Assembly: GCF_014649955.1 (NCBI RefSeq)
Contig: NZ_BMUA01000001.1
Span: forward strand, 434,001 to 498,000
Reading direction: 5' to 3'
Length of the DNA: 64,000 bases
DNA from: Streptomyces violascens
GTDB taxonomy: Bacteria; Actinomycetota; Actinomycetes; Streptomycetales; Streptomycetaceae
The notes under the pieces: generated by a model
The model's database searches: none
What the model saw: the letters and a program-made list of their open reading frames with translations, nothing else
Told to the model about the DNA's origin: nothing
Translations under genes and position numbers: made by a program
Shown here: piece after piece, positions 8,374 through 17,520 of the stretch
Numbering within the stretch: the stretch's first letter is position 1
How the letters are laid out: each line of letters begins with the position of its first letter

Positions 8374-9141
8374 TCATGGAGTGGGGGCGAGTTGTTCGGC
8401 CAAGGCGTACTCGGCGCGTTCGCGGGCCGTCGGCGAGAGGGCGACGAAGGCCGCGGTGATGAAGAGGTAGGACCCGAGGCCGACGGCGAGGGGGAAGATG
8501 AACTGCATCGCCGTCGCCCCGGGCAGCTCGGAGCCGCTGGGGGCCACGTCCACGCTCACCGAGATCATTCCGGTGTAGTGCATGCTGCTGACGGCCGCGC
8601 CCATCACCAGGGAGGCGACGGCCACCGCGATCGGCGACTTGATGTTGAGCCCGGCCCACAGGGCGGCGGTCGCGGCGACCACGGCGATGACGACGGAGAG
8701 CGCGACGAGCACGGGGTCGTAGTGGACCTGCCCGTGCAGCCTGAGGGCCGCCATGCCGAGGTAGTGCATGCCCGCGACGCCGAGTCCGGTGGCGAGGCCG
8801 CCGAGCAGCAGGGAGCGGGTGCGGTCCTTGCCGTAGCCGACGGCGAAGACCCCTGCGCCGACGAAGACCATGGCGACGAGGAGGCTGAGGATGGTCAGGA
8901 GCACGTTGTAGCGGATGTCGGTGCCGGTGACGGCGAAGCCGAGCATCGCGACGAAGTGCATCGTCCAGATGCCGGTGCCGATGGCGGACGCGGCGGTGAT
9001 CAGCCAGTTGCGCCGGGAACGGCCGCTCGCCCCCAGGGCGCGCACGGTGCAGCGCAGCCCGAGGGCGGAGCCTATGCAGGCCATCACGTACGACAGCACG
9101 GGTGTAAGCCAGCCGAAGGCGACGTGGTCCAGGTGTCCCAT
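8374..9141 (-). CDS. MHYT-domain integral membrane sensor
   Basis: 255 residues with seven predicted hydrophobic helices and the three diagnostic motifs MHFVAM (61-66), MHYLGM (125-130) and MHYTGM (187-192). The methionine and histidine residues of this family are thought to bind a metal, possibly copper, and to sense oxygen, CO or NO. No GGDEF, EAL or kinase output domain is attached; the protein ends shortly after the last helix with RERAEYALAEQL. It lies just upstream of the conservon on the same strand, so it could feed a signal to CvnA. That link is inference from position. Confidence 0.9.
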   Translation of the reverse strand: MGHLDHVAFGWLTPVLSYVMACIGSALGLRCTVRALGASGRSRRNWLITAASAIGTGIWTMHFVAMLGFAVTGTDIRYNVLLTILSLLVAMVFVGAGVFAVGYGKDRTRSLLLGGLATGLGVAGMHYLGMAALRLHGQVHYDPVLVALSVVIAVVAATAALWAGLNIKSPIAVAVASLVMGAAVSSMHYTGMISVSVDVAPSGSELPGATAMQFIFPLAVGLGSYLFITAAFVALSPTARERAEYALAEQLAPTP

Positions 9142-9310
9142 GGCTCAGGGACGCTAGTCCGGGGAGGGGCGCACGACAGGGGCGCAGTTCGAAAGCTGCC
9201 GGAATATGACGAAGAAATGTTCCAGCGCGATCAGCCTTTGTTCGAACCTGCCCGCCACGGTCGAATTTCAGCCACTGCCGGATCGGTGCCCCATGGGGGA
9301 TCATGACGGC

Positions 9311-9910
9311 ATGGCCGAAGACCACACACACGTTCAGGAATTCTTCGCCGCCCGGGCGGCCGACTGGGACCGCAAGTTCCCCGACGACGGCCCGGCCTAT
9401 GCCGCGGCCGTCGCGGAACTCGGCCTCGCGCAGGGCGATGCCGTCCTCGACGCGGGCTGCGGAACGGGCCGCGCGTTGATGCCGCTGCGCGCCGCGGTCG
9501 GCCCCGAGGGCACCGTCCTCGGGGCGGACCTCACGCCCGAGATGCTCGCCGAAGCCGTACGGGCCGGGCGCGACCGGTATGCCGCATTGCTGCGCGCCGA
9601 TGTGGCCCGGCTTCCCCTGCGCACCGCATCCGTCGACGTGGTGTTCGGCGCCGGGCTCATCTCACACCTCCCCCAACCCGCCGAGAATGTGCGGGAGTTG
9701 GCGCGGATCACCCGCCCGGGCGGCCGCCTCGCCCTGTTCCACCCGATCGGCCGGGCCGCGCTCGCCGCGCGCCAGGGCCGCCGGATCACCGACGACGACC
9801 TGCGCGCGGAACCCCGGCTGCGCCCGCTGCTCGCCTCGGCCGGCTGGCGGCTGACGTCGTACGCCGACGAGGACGAGCGCTACCTGGCGGTGGCCGTGCG
9901 CGAGGACTGA
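9311..9910 (+). CDS. Class I SAM-dependent methyltransferase
   Basis: 199 residues when started at the ATG at 9311, with GGGGGA ten bases upstream. The open frame extends to 9206, but that lead looks non-coding. Motif I is VLDAGCGTGRAL, followed by LGADLTPEMLAEA, LRADVARLPLRTASVDVVFGAGLISHLP and RITRPGGRLALFHP, the usual order of a class I methyltransferase of the UbiE/COQ5 or type-11 kind. The C-terminal part (RITDDDLRAEPRLRPLLASAGW) is a common substrate-binding cap. It is convergent with the hydrolase gene. The methyl acceptor is unknown. Confidence 0.85.
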   Translation: MAEDHTHVQEFFAARAADWDRKFPDDGPAYAAAVAELGLAQGDAVLDAGCGTGRALMPLRAAVGPEGTVLGADLTPEMLAEAVRAGRDRYAALLRADVARLPLRTASVDVVFGAGLISHLPQPAENVRELARITRPGGRLALFHPIGRAALAARQGRRITDDDLRAEPRLRPLLASAGWRLTSYADEDERYLAVAVRED

Positions 9911-9953
9911 CGGTCACTCGGATCCGGTATCCGATACCCGAATTCCGTCGGGA

Positions 9954-10718
9954 TCAGACTGCCGCCCGCCCGGCCACTTCGCGCACGAAGGCGGCCGGAT
10001 TGTCGAACATGATGTTGTGGCCGGCGTCCGCAATCGTCACGACCCGGACGCCGGAGCCGACGAGCTCGGCGCGCCCGGGCAGACAGTCGTCGAGCCCGCC
10101 GACCAGATAGGTGCGGTCGAGCGGCAGCTTCATGAGGAGCTCGCGCATCGTCGGCTCCGTGCCGCGCACGAGGCCGATGGCCGTGCGGTGCAGGCCGAGC
10201 GGGTCGGCGAGGCGCATGGTCGCCGCCCACAGCGGGCCGACGCGTCCGAGCACCGCCGGGAAGCCGCCGCCGTGCACGAATTCCTCCTCGGTGTACGAGG
10301 CGATGCCACTGCTGCCCGCTGTCGGCGCCGGGTTGGGGTCGAGGTTGGCCTCGGTCAGCACGAGCCGGGTGACCAGGTCGGGGCGGCGGTCCGCGAGCAC
10401 GATGGCGACCGCGCCGCCCATGCTGTGCGCCACCAGCTCGGCCCCGGTGACGCCCGCCGCGTCGAGGGCCGCCGCGAGCGCGCCCGCATGGTCCTCCAGG
10501 GTGTAGCCGAAGTCGGCGGGCCGGTCGCTGATGCCGTGGCCGGGCAGATCGACGAAGAGCTGACGGCGGCCCACGAGCGCCGGATGCCCGGCGAGGTGCG
10601 CGTGATAGACGGCCGACATCGAACCCAGGCCGTGCACATACACGAGCGCGGGCCCCTCCCCCTCGCTCTCCGTCCACCTGATCCGGCTGCCCCGGCCGTC
10701 GAACTCCGCCTGCCGCAT
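9954..10718 (-). CDS. Alpha/beta hydrolase
   Basis: 254 residues from the ATG at 10718, which has GGGGAG six bases upstream; the frame reaches 10772 but without a ribosome site. Landmarks are VYVHGLGSM (oxyanion region), the nucleophile elbow VAHSMGGAVA (serine), and a C-terminal ADAGHNIMFDN with the catalytic histidine. The acid is likely in GGLDDCLPG. It is a soluble fold typical of esterases and haloperoxidase-like hydrolases. It is divergent from a PadR gene across a palindromic operator, so it is a good candidate target of that repressor. Confidence 0.85.
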   Translation of the reverse strand: MRQAEFDGRGSRIRWTESEGEGPALVYVHGLGSMSAVYHAHLAGHPALVGRRQLFVDLPGHGISDRPADFGYTLEDHAGALAAALDAAGVTGAELVAHSMGGAVAIVLADRRPDLVTRLVLTEANLDPNPAPTAGSSGIASYTEEEFVHGGGFPAVLGRVGPLWAATMRLADPLGLHRTAIGLVRGTEPTMRELLMKLPLDRTYLVGGLDDCLPGRAELVGSGVRVVTIADAGHNIMFDNPAAFVREVAGRAAV

Positions 10719-10760
10719 AACGCACTCCCCGTCGCTGGTCGCTTCCTTCGGACGGGACAT

Positions 10761-10794
10761 TACATCGTTCACGTAGTACTACGCCACCGATGTA
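10761..10794. promoter_or_regulatory. Nested palindromic operator between hydrolase and PadR genes
   Basis: Two inverted repeats share one centre (between 10777 and 10778). Outer arms TACATCG (10761-10767) and CGATGTA (10788-10794) enclose an inner 12-bp perfect palindrome, CGTAGTACTACG (10772-10783). The outer arms contain the ACAT...ATGT pattern known from PadR-family operators. It sits in the 102-base divergent gap, so one bound dimer or tetramer could control both genes. Binding is inferred. Confidence 0.7.
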
Positions 10795-10820
10795 CACCAC
10801 AGATGGGGCAGAATGCGGGC

Positions 10821-11342
10821 ATGCTCGAACTCGCCATCCTGGGATTCCTCTACGAAGCGCCGCTGCACGGCTATGAGCTGCGCAAGCGCATCACCGCGCT
10901 CACCGGCCACGTGCGCCCGGTCGGCGAGAGCACGCTCTATCCGGCGATCAAGCGCCTGGAGAAGGCGGGCCTCCTTGCCCGCGAGACCCAGCCGGGGGCG
11001 GCGGCCGCACCCCGGCACATGCTCACCCTGACCGAGGCCGGCCGTCAGGATCTGCTGCACCGGCTCGCCGAACCGGACCGCCTCGACGTCACCGACGAGA
11101 ACCGCTGGTTCACGCTGCTCGCGTTTCTGCGCCATCTGCCGGAACCGGCCGGGCAGGCGGCCGTACTGCGCCGCAGGCTGGCCTTCCTGGAGGAGCCCGC
11201 GAGTTTCTTCTACGACGGCGAACGGCCCATCGCCGCCGAGGAGTTGGGCGACCCGTTCCGGCGCGGCATGCTCACGATCGCCCGGGCCACCAGCGCGGCG
11301 GAGCTCAAGTGGCTCCGCGCTACGCTGCGTTCACTGGAGTGA
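10821..11342 (+). CDS. PadR family transcriptional regulator
   Basis: 173 residues. The N-terminal winged helix reads LAILGFLYEAPLHGYELRKRI with the family-typical ESTLYPAIKRLEKAGLL recognition and wing region and APRHMLTLTEAGRQDLL. A C-terminal helical dimerisation domain follows (residues about 95-173), as in PadR-s2/Vir proteins. PadR proteins usually repress a neighbouring detoxification or efflux gene until a small phenolic or drug binds. The start ATG at 10821 has only a weak site upstream. The gene is divergent from the hydrolase, with the nested palindrome in between. Confidence 0.92.
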   Translation: MLELAILGFLYEAPLHGYELRKRITALTGHVRPVGESTLYPAIKRLEKAGLLARETQPGAAAAPRHMLTLTEAGRQDLLHRLAEPDRLDVTDENRWFTLLAFLRHLPEPAGQAAVLRRRLAFLEEPASFFYDGERPIAAEELGDPFRRGMLTIARATSAAELKWLRATLRSLE

Positions 11343-11349
11343 GCCGGCC

Positions 11350-12246
11350 TCACTCGCCCTCGGTCGCCTTGAGGTGCGGTACGGGACAGCCGCGTACGCC
11401 CGGCGTCGGAAACGTGCCGAGCTCCGGCACGCGGTAGCCCTTGGGATAGCCCTTGACCTCGGGGTTCTGACGCGCGTAATGAGGCACGGAGCGCGGCGGG
11501 AGCAGGCGTACGGCGCGGGCCCGCAGGCGCAACGCACCGCGGACCAGGGTCCTTGCGGCGGGGGCGGGCGGAGCGTAACGGAACGCCCGCAGCAGCGAGT
11601 CGTCGAGGAGCGCGAGGCTCGTGGTGCGCAGCATGGGGGCCAGCGGCTTCGGATACCACGAGGCCATCAGGTCGAGGGTCGCGTCGGACACCCGGCGCGC
11701 ACCCTCGTCGAAGCCGAAGTGGGCGGCCTCGTACTCGTCGAGACAGCGCTCGAACTCCTCGTAGGACTCCGGGATTTCCTTGATGCCCATGTGCTTTCCG
11801 AGGGTCTGGTAGTAGCGGGCCGAGGCGCGCAGTTCGTGGTCGCTCAGGCGCCGCCAGCCGTAGGAGTCGATCCAGCGCTTGGGCATGACGACGAAGGTGC
11901 AGAGCACGTAGCGCATGTCGTCGTCGCTGATGTCGTACGAGCGGTGCATCTGGTTGATGCGACGCACGGCGGTGCGTCCGTCCACGCTGTCGAAGCCGTG
12001 CTCGATGACGGTGTCGAGGAGGAGGGCGGTGTCGTCGTACCGCTTCTGCGGACGGTCCGTCAGTTCCGCTGTCTCGGCGAGGAGTCGGCCGATGCTGGGC
12101 ACGGCGTAGGTGCGGTACAGCGCGAGTTCCAGGGCGCGCGTGTGGTCCCAGGGGAATTCCAGCGTCGCCGACATCCGGTAGATCGCGAGGAAGTCCCGCT
12201 CGGGATCAAGCCGCTGGATTTCCTTGAGCCGGTCGAAGCGAGTCAC
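11350..12246 (-). CDS. Oxygenase MpaB-like protein (DUF2236)
   Basis: 298 residues. The family signature is present: an early DPERDFLAIYRMSA, LLLDTVIEHGFDSVDGRTAVRRINQMHRSYDISDDDMRYVLCTFV (here the INQMHRSYDI segment is the landmark) and W-rich helices around RRLSDHELRASARYYQTLGKHMGI. DUF2236 members include fungal mycophenolic-acid oxygenase MpaB and relatives of the latex-clearing protein, with haem bound by histidine. No signal peptide or transmembrane segment is obvious. The substrate is unknown. It is convergent with PadR and separated from it by only 7 bases. Confidence 0.8.
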   Translation of the reverse strand: MTRFDRLKEIQRLDPERDFLAIYRMSATLEFPWDHTRALELALYRTYAVPSIGRLLAETAELTDRPQKRYDDTALLLDTVIEHGFDSVDGRTAVRRINQMHRSYDISDDDMRYVLCTFVVMPKRWIDSYGWRRLSDHELRASARYYQTLGKHMGIKEIPESYEEFERCLDEYEAAHFGFDEGARRVSDATLDLMASWYPKPLAPMLRTTSLALLDDSLLRAFRYAPPAPAARTLVRGALRLRARAVRLLPPRSVPHYARQNPEVKGYPKGYRVPELGTFPTPGVRGCPVPHLKATEGE

Positions 12247-12383
12247 CGCTGCCCCCTATGTGTCGACGGAGGTTCAACTCTACGTTGGACAGGACCGTTT
12301 GAGAGATCGGCGCTGCCGCGCTGCGGCCGGGTCGTCCACGGCAATCCGGGTGAATCCCGGGGAATCCAGGGAAGGTGGTCCTG

Positions 12384-12650
12384 ATGTTCGGGAGATTCCG
12401 GAAGTCGGCCCGGTCGCATGCGGCCGACGATCGCCACCACAACATCTTCGAGGCGGCGGCCGCCTATGTGGCGGCCTGTGCGGAGGACGACCAGGACGCG
12501 CTGGAAGAGGCGGCGGGCTGGGTCTCGCCGGAGGCCCTCTCCTTCGGGGTGCGCGAGCTGGCCTGCCGGGCGGTCATCGCACTGGCCCGCGACCGCGGCG
12601 AGTCCCCGAGCGCGGTCGCCCAGGAGCTGATGGGCCTGCCGGCGGCCTGA
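12384..12650 (+). CDS. Small conserved hypothetical protein
   Basis: 88 residues from the ATG at 12384, with GGAAGGTGG upstream. The sequence is mostly helical (IFEAAAAYVAACAEDDQDALEEAAGW, ELACRAVIALARDRGES), acidic, and has no signal peptide or membrane segment. I do not recognise a domain; small helical proteins of this kind are common in Streptomyces. It is divergent from the MpaB-like gene and lies 120 bases before the next gene on the same strand. Confidence 0.6.
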   Translation: MFGRFRKSARSHAADDRHHNIFEAAAAYVAACAEDDQDALEEAAGWVSPEALSFGVRELACRAVIALARDRGESPSAVAQELMGLPAA

Positions 12651-12770
12651 GAGGCGCCCTGCGGGCCGGTGGTTCGGGACGGCCCCGCGGGTTGGTCGTT
12701 CGCGACCCTCGACGTCCGCGTTACCCACTGGTTAGGGTGCGCCGACGAGCGAACCGAAGGGGAGGATTCC

Positions 12771-13802
12771 GTGACCGGGACGGACGAGGCCGAAGCGGCC
12801 GCAACCGCCGCAGACGAGGCGCTGTATGTGCTCACGGCGGTGCTCCTTACGCCGGCGCAGTTCCCCAGCGTGCTCGGCGACGACTACCCCGAGGCATGCG
12901 CGGCGCTCGGCCTCGGGCCGTACGCCCAGGGCTACGGTCTCGTCCTCGGCCAGGACGGCGCGGGCGCCCGCTGGACGGTCGTCGTCGACGACGTGTCGCT
13001 GGTGGCGGTCGCGATCGCGTCCTGGGACTGCGGCATGGAGTACGAGCTGTCGCCGGACGAGCGCACGGTGGTGGCGGCCCTGCCGGGCTGGCCCCTGGAA
13101 CTGGCCGTCTCGGCCCCGGACGTCCCCGCCCCGCACGACCCTGACCCCGGCCCCGAAGCAGGGGGCCGGGCTCCGCTCGCGCCGCCCGACACGAGCGAGT
13201 GGGGCCCGGCCCAGCGCCGCCTCGGCGCGGACGAGATCGCACTGCAATGGGCGGCGTGGCGGGAACGGCTGGGGGACGACGCGTTCGGACCGGCGCCGCA
13301 GGACGCGGCCGCCGCTGGCTCTGTCGAGCAAGAGGGCAACGGCGACGGCTCCCCCGTGGTGAGTCGCGCGCCGCACGAGGACACCCCCGCCATGCCTGCC
13401 GCCCCGGACGAGGATTCCCCCGTCCCGGGCCACTCCGACGACACCGAGACCCACGGGGCCACGGGCGACACCGAGGGCGCCGCGAAAGCCGCCCCGGACA
13501 CGGCTGCCGCCGAACTCCCCGACACCGGGGCCGAGTTGTCCGGGGTGCGGCGCGTGCTGGCCGAGCTGTGCGGCTACCTCGACTCCGCGCCGCCCGTCGG
13601 CCGCGTCCGCTCGGCCTTTGCCCCGGGAGGCGCCCGCATGCTGCGCGCCGACGGCCCCGGCTGGTCCCTGGTCGCCAGGACGGACGACATCGCCTTCGTC
13701 CTGCTCGACGAGTCCCCCGGCGAGGTGCACCCCGTGGGCCGCGGCACGGAACTGCCCGCTCTCCTCGAAGCACTGGAGGCCGTGGCTGTGCGGCCGTCCT
13801 GA
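12771..13802 (+). CDS. Hypothetical protein with acidic low-complexity linker
   Basis: 343 residues from a GTG at 12771, with GGGGAGG six bases upstream; the upstream frame lacks a site. The N-terminal 110 residues form one mixed domain (LYVLTAVLLTPAQFPSVLGDDYPEACAALG, GQDGAGARWTVVVDDVSLVAVAIASWDCGMEYE in part), then about 120 residues rich in proline, alanine, aspartate and glutamate. A second, similar small domain follows (ADGPGWSLVARTDDIAFVLLDESPGEVHPVGRG). The two ends resemble each other (GxxWxxxxxTDxxxxVxLxxxP), suggesting an internal duplication. No function can be named. Confidence 0.6.
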   Translation: MTGTDEAEAAATAADEALYVLTAVLLTPAQFPSVLGDDYPEACAALGLGPYAQGYGLVLGQDGAGARWTVVVDDVSLVAVAIASWDCGMEYELSPDERTVVAALPGWPLELAVSAPDVPAPHDPDPGPEAGGRAPLAPPDTSEWGPAQRRLGADEIALQWAAWRERLGDDAFGPAPQDAAAAGSVEQEGNGDGSPVVSRAPHEDTPAMPAAPDEDSPVPGHSDDTETHGATGDTEGAAKAAPDTAAAELPDTGAELSGVRRVLAELCGYLDSAPPVGRVRSAFAPGGARMLRADGPGWSLVARTDDIAFVLLDESPGEVHPVGRGTELPALLEALEAVAVRPS

Positions 13803-13990
13803 GGGGCATCACCGGTGGGGTGAGTGGCACAAAGCGACCTCTCTCGCCCCCAAGTCGCCGAACCTCACTTCACGTTCCGGTATCACCCGCGGGTGCCCCA
13901 ACTTGCCCATTCGTGATGGAGCAGGCCAACTGGCAGAGTACAAAGGAGGCAGGCAAAGCACCCGCACATGCGGCACGAGGGGGCAGCAGT

Positions 13991-15778
13991 ATGTCCTGGA
14001 GATTCAATCCCGCACCAGGGTGGCCATCCGCGCCTCAGGGCTTCTCGCCGCCCCCGGATTGGCGCCCCGATCCGTCCTGGGCACCAGCACCGGACAACTG
14101 GCCGTTCTGGGTGTGGGTCGAGGACTTTCCCGCCCTGGCACCGAGGGGAGCGCGGCCAACAGCGGCTGCCCCGGCCGGACTTACACCCACCGCCGATTCA
14201 CATCTCGGGGCACAAACCCTGCCGTTTGGTCCGGAAGAACTCCGTGGCGAAGACGGAACGATGACCCTGCGCGGGGATTGGCTCGAGCTGAACTTCAAAG
14301 TCGGACGCTTGGGTGATCCGCTGAAGGCGGCTCTTCGGATACGCCGAATTCCCCTCGCAGTGGTTACCGAGGTGCGTTACGAGCCACCAACGGGACGGCG
14401 TCGAGGATCGATCCGGCTCGTGGTCGTTCCCGGAACGGATCCCCTGCGCCCGCTCCTGAGGAGAACCGAGCCGGGGCCGGACAGCGACCCGGACACCTTG
14501 GTCATCTCACATGCTCACGCCGTGCAGGCAGCCACGTTCGCCGAGATGTTGCGAGCCCGGCTGACAGCAGCGGGACCGGCTGTCGGTGCCGACGACGCGC
14601 CTTGGATCGAGAGCGGCGTCCTGCCGATTGAGGTGTCCGGGTCCGACGGGCGTGTCAGCTTCGACGGGACGACCGTGGGCCTGCGGTTCGGCCGCCTGGC
14701 ATCGCCGGAGAAGAGGAGGACGGGCCGCCGGGACCTTCCGCTGGAGGCGATCGCCGACGTTCGGGTGGAGCACCCCGGGTTCACAGGGTGGTTGCACTTC
14801 GCGCTCGCGGGGACGCCGGTGGCCGACCCGGGCAGTCCGAGGACCGACCTCAACACACTGGTACTCAACGCCGACCGCTCCGAGTCCTACGCCATTCTCG
14901 GAGCAGCCGTTCTGGCGGGGGTCCATCGGACAGCAACCCGCGTTCACGCGGAACTGCTCGCCCCGTGCCAGCCATCGCCTTCGAGCAGCGACGACATCCG
15001 TCCGGAACGTCGCGACAGCAGGACCCCGACGCAAAGCGGGAGCCGTAGTCCGTCATGGGCGGAGCCCACCCCCGTCGGATCCGGCCTCGCACCTGCCGAT
15101 CGCCCTCGTTCAGTGTCCCGGAAAGAACGGCGCGCGGCCGCCCGGGCGACGAAGGACTACGCGAAGGCCCTGGTGGTGTGGGAGCGGGAGCAGCGACTCC
15201 TCGACGAGCTCGTCGCTGCTGCCCGTCGCATCGGGAAAGCTTCCAGGGGTGCCACCCACGATCTTTTCATCCTGAAGGCGAACGAGACGGTCCTGTGGAC
15301 CGGCCGAACGTCATTGGTCGAACCCCGCCGCCGGCCCGGTCACTACTCCGGAGGCTCCTCCGGTGTCCGATTGGGCATCGCGAAGGGTGTCTCCGTCCGG
15401 GTCGGCGCATCGAGTCGGCACTACACCCCCGGGCCGGAGGTCCAGACACCGGTCGATCGGGGAACGGCCATGGTGACCACCCAGCGCGTCGTGTTCAAAG
15501 GGCCTCATGCCAGCAGGGAATGGGCGTTCCCCAAGCTTCTCGGCGTGGAGAGCGCCACGGACGGCAAGAGTGTGCTTCTGCCCGTTTCGAACAGGCAGAA
15601 GGTCTCTGGATTGCTGCTCGGCGATCTCGCCGAGGAATGTGCCGCGTTCCTGGCTCTCGGGCTGGCCGTACTGGAACACGGACCCTCAACGGTCACCGCC
15701 GAGTGCATGGCAGCGGCTGAGCGCCACCGCGGGGAGCGGCCCAGTCCGCCGAGCCCCTCTGGCGCGCAGACCGAGTGA
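13991..15778 (+). CDS. DUF4429-type protein with two repeats
   Basis: 595 residues from the ATG at 13991, with GAGGGGGC upstream; the open frame runs back to 13199, but that part overlaps the previous gene in another phase. A tryptophan/proline-rich head (PAPGWPSAPQGFSPPPDW) precedes two DUF4429-like beta modules (about residues 82-190, with DGTMTLRGDWLEL, and 215-300, with DGRVSFDGTTVGLRFG). A charged helical segment (RKERRAAARATKDYAKALVVWERE) and a C-terminal beta domain (TAMVTTQRVVFKG, a PH-like/SHOCT-associated strand set) follow. Base composition is a little lower in GC than its neighbours. Function is unknown. Confidence 0.65.
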   Translation: MSWRFNPAPGWPSAPQGFSPPPDWRPDPSWAPAPDNWPFWVWVEDFPALAPRGARPTAAAPAGLTPTADSHLGAQTLPFGPEELRGEDGTMTLRGDWLELNFKVGRLGDPLKAALRIRRIPLAVVTEVRYEPPTGRRRGSIRLVVVPGTDPLRPLLRRTEPGPDSDPDTLVISHAHAVQAATFAEMLRARLTAAGPAVGADDAPWIESGVLPIEVSGSDGRVSFDGTTVGLRFGRLASPEKRRTGRRDLPLEAIADVRVEHPGFTGWLHFALAGTPVADPGSPRTDLNTLVLNADRSESYAILGAAVLAGVHRTATRVHAELLAPCQPSPSSSDDIRPERRDSRTPTQSGSRSPSWAEPTPVGSGLAPADRPRSVSRKERRAAARATKDYAKALVVWEREQRLLDELVAAARRIGKASRGATHDLFILKANETVLWTGRTSLVEPRRRPGHYSGGSSGVRLGIAKGVSVRVGASSRHYTPGPEVQTPVDRGTAMVTTQRVVFKGPHASREWAFPKLLGVESATDGKSVLLPVSNRQKVSGLLLGDLAEECAAFLALGLAVLEHGPSTVTAECMAAAERHRGERPSPPSPSGAQTE

Positions 15779-15799
15779 GGCCGGCCGGGACGAGCCCGC

Positions 15800-16720
15800 T
15801 CAGCCGAGCGTCAGCCAGGCAAGGCTGCCCAGACCGGCCACCGTGCAATAGATGGCGAACGGGGTCAGGGTTCGGGTTTCGAAGTACTTGGTGAGGAAGC
15901 GGACCGCGACGTACCCGGCGATGAAGGCGGCGGCGCTGCCCGCCAGTACCTGGCCGCGGATGCCGTCGCCCTCGTGGCCAAGCAGGGACGGCACCTTCAG
16001 CAGGGCCGCGGCGGCGATCACCGGAGTGGCGAGCAGAAAGGCGAAGCGGGCCGAGTCCTCGTGGGAGAGGCCCCGGAAGATGCCCGCGCTGATCGTGGAG
16101 CCCGAGCGGCTGATACCGGGGCACAGTGCGAGGATCTGCGCGGCCCCGATCCAGACGGCCTGGCGGTAGGTGAGCCGGGTCAGGCGTCGGTCGGAGAGTT
16201 CGTCCGGGTCGAGATGCTCTTCGCCCGGCGCCACGGACGCGCCCGCGCGGCGACGGCCATTGCCGCCCCGGCGCAGCTGCTCGGTGAGGTAGAGCACGAT
16301 GCCATTGAGGGCCAGGAAGACAGCGGTCGGGACCGGCTTTCCGAGCGTGGAGCGGAAGAGGTGGTCGAGAGCCAGGCCCGCGATGCCGACCGGGATCGTG
16401 GCCACGATGAGCAGCCACGCCAGCTTCTGCTCGACCGTGACGATGCGGCGCTCGCGTATCGAAGTGACCAGGCCACGTGCCACCCGGACCCAATCCCTGC
16501 GGAAGTAGACGACGAGCGCGAGCGCGGTGGCCAGATGCAGCCCGATCAGGACGTTCAAGTACGGCGATCCATCGGCCGACACGTCCAGGTCCCGCTTCCA
16601 GTGTCCGCCGAGCAGCGCGGGCAGCAGAATGCTGTGGCCGAGGCTGGATACGGGAAACAGTTCGGTGACGCCTTGAAGCAGGCCGACGCCTATCGCTTCC
16701 GGGTAGGTCAGAACAGACAT
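15800..16720 (-). CDS. uppP: Undecaprenyl-diphosphate phosphatase
   Basis: 306 residues, multi-spanning membrane protein of the BacA/UppP family. It has both diagnostic motifs: LLQGVTELFPVSSLGHS (about 14-30), with the catalytic glutamate and serines, and LCPGISRSGSTISAGIFRGL (about 203-222), with the active-site arginine. It recycles undecaprenyl pyrophosphate to the lipid carrier needed for peptidoglycan and gives bacitracin tolerance. A charged cytoplasmic loop (GNGRRRAGASVAPGEEHLDPDE) is longer than in E. coli BacA, as in other actinomycetes. It is a stand-alone gene, convergent with the DUF4429 gene. Confidence 0.95.
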   Translation of the reverse strand: MSVLTYPEAIGVGLLQGVTELFPVSSLGHSILLPALLGGHWKRDLDVSADGSPYLNVLIGLHLATALALVVYFRRDWVRVARGLVTSIRERRIVTVEQKLAWLLIVATIPVGIAGLALDHLFRSTLGKPVPTAVFLALNGIVLYLTEQLRRGGNGRRRAGASVAPGEEHLDPDELSDRRLTRLTYRQAVWIGAAQILALCPGISRSGSTISAGIFRGLSHEDSARFAFLLATPVIAAAALLKVPSLLGHEGDGIRGQVLAGSAAAFIAGYVAVRFLTKYFETRTLTPFAIYCTVAGLGSLAWLTLG

Positions 16721-16971
16721 CGACGGCTTTCGGTGCGTAGAGGGTCCCTGACGCGGAAACGCGCGCAGAACATGAGCGGCCCGGCGAAACTACAACACGT
16801 TGTGGGAGGTGAGTCCCGGGCATCGGAACTGTTCAACTCGTCGTTTCCTGACGTTCATTGATGCCGAGCCCTGGCCGCCACGTTCCGGCTCACCCTGTCT
16901 ACGATCGTCCCCGGCGCTTCGATCCGATCAAGTGCCCAACCAGGCGGAACGGGTAACGGGGAGGAACTGGC

Positions 16972-17499
16972 ATGGCAGGAAAGGCCGTTGACGAGGACAA
17001 GGCCGGGAACGCGGAGGGGAAGGAATCGCGCGGGCAGGACGTGGTGTGCCGGCCCGTCGGCTGGGTGGTCGGCGGGCGGACCGAGGTTGCCGATGACCAC
17101 TGGGACCGCGAGACGGCCGTGATCCGGCTCGACGCCGAGCAGTTCGGGCCGGAGGCCCTGTACGGTCTCGCGGACTTCTCTCATCTCGAAGTGGTCTTCC
17201 ACTTCGACCGGGTGGCCCCCGAGAAGATCGAGTCCGGCGCCCGGCGCCCGCGCGGCAACCCGGACTGGCCGCTGGTCGGGATCTTCGCCCAGCGCGGCAA
17301 GAACCGCCCCAACCGCCTCGGCGTCTCGCGCTGCCGCGTCCTCGCGGTCGAGGGTCTGGACGTGCGGGTCGCGGGGCTCGACGCGGTGGACGGCACGCCG
17401 GTGCTCGACCTCAAGCCGCACATGGCCGAGTTCGGCCCGCGCGGCGAGACCACACAGCCTCAGTGGTCGGTGGAGCTGATGCGGGAGTACTACGAGTGA
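16972..17499 (+). CDS. TrmO/YaeB-like (UPF0066, VirR) SAM-dependent methyltransferase
   Basis: 175 residues. Key motifs are FSHLEVVFHFDRV and IFAQRGKNRPNRLGVSRCRV, the RxxxRPNxxG signature of the TsaA/TrmO fold. DGTPVLDLKPHM follows near the end. In E. coli TrmO adds a methyl group to t6A at position 37 of tRNA-Thr. The actinobacterial members are often shorter, and their substrates have not been checked in this lineage. The ATG at 16972 has GGGGAGG twelve bases upstream. A strong hairpin follows the stop. Confidence 0.8.
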   Translation: MAGKAVDEDKAGNAEGKESRGQDVVCRPVGWVVGGRTEVADDHWDRETAVIRLDAEQFGPEALYGLADFSHLEVVFHFDRVAPEKIESGARRPRGNPDWPLVGIFAQRGKNRPNRLGVSRCRVLAVEGLDVRVAGLDAVDGTPVLDLKPHMAEFGPRGETTQPQWSVELMREYYE

Positions 17500-17520
17500 C
17501 TTGGGTGGACGTCGGAAAGT

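Noticed and set aside
5792..8470. Long plus-strand open frame of 892 codons
   Set aside because: It is opposite the cvnA gene, glycine/arginine-rich with no family pattern; it is a by-product of high GC on the non-coding strand. The same applies to similar long frames at 23933-26308, 26281-28839, 29331-30965 and 41441-44638.
9890..9953. Hairpin GGTATC-C-GATACC between convergent methyltransferase and hydrolase genes
   Set aside because: The stem is only 6 bp with a one-base centre; too weak to call a terminator.
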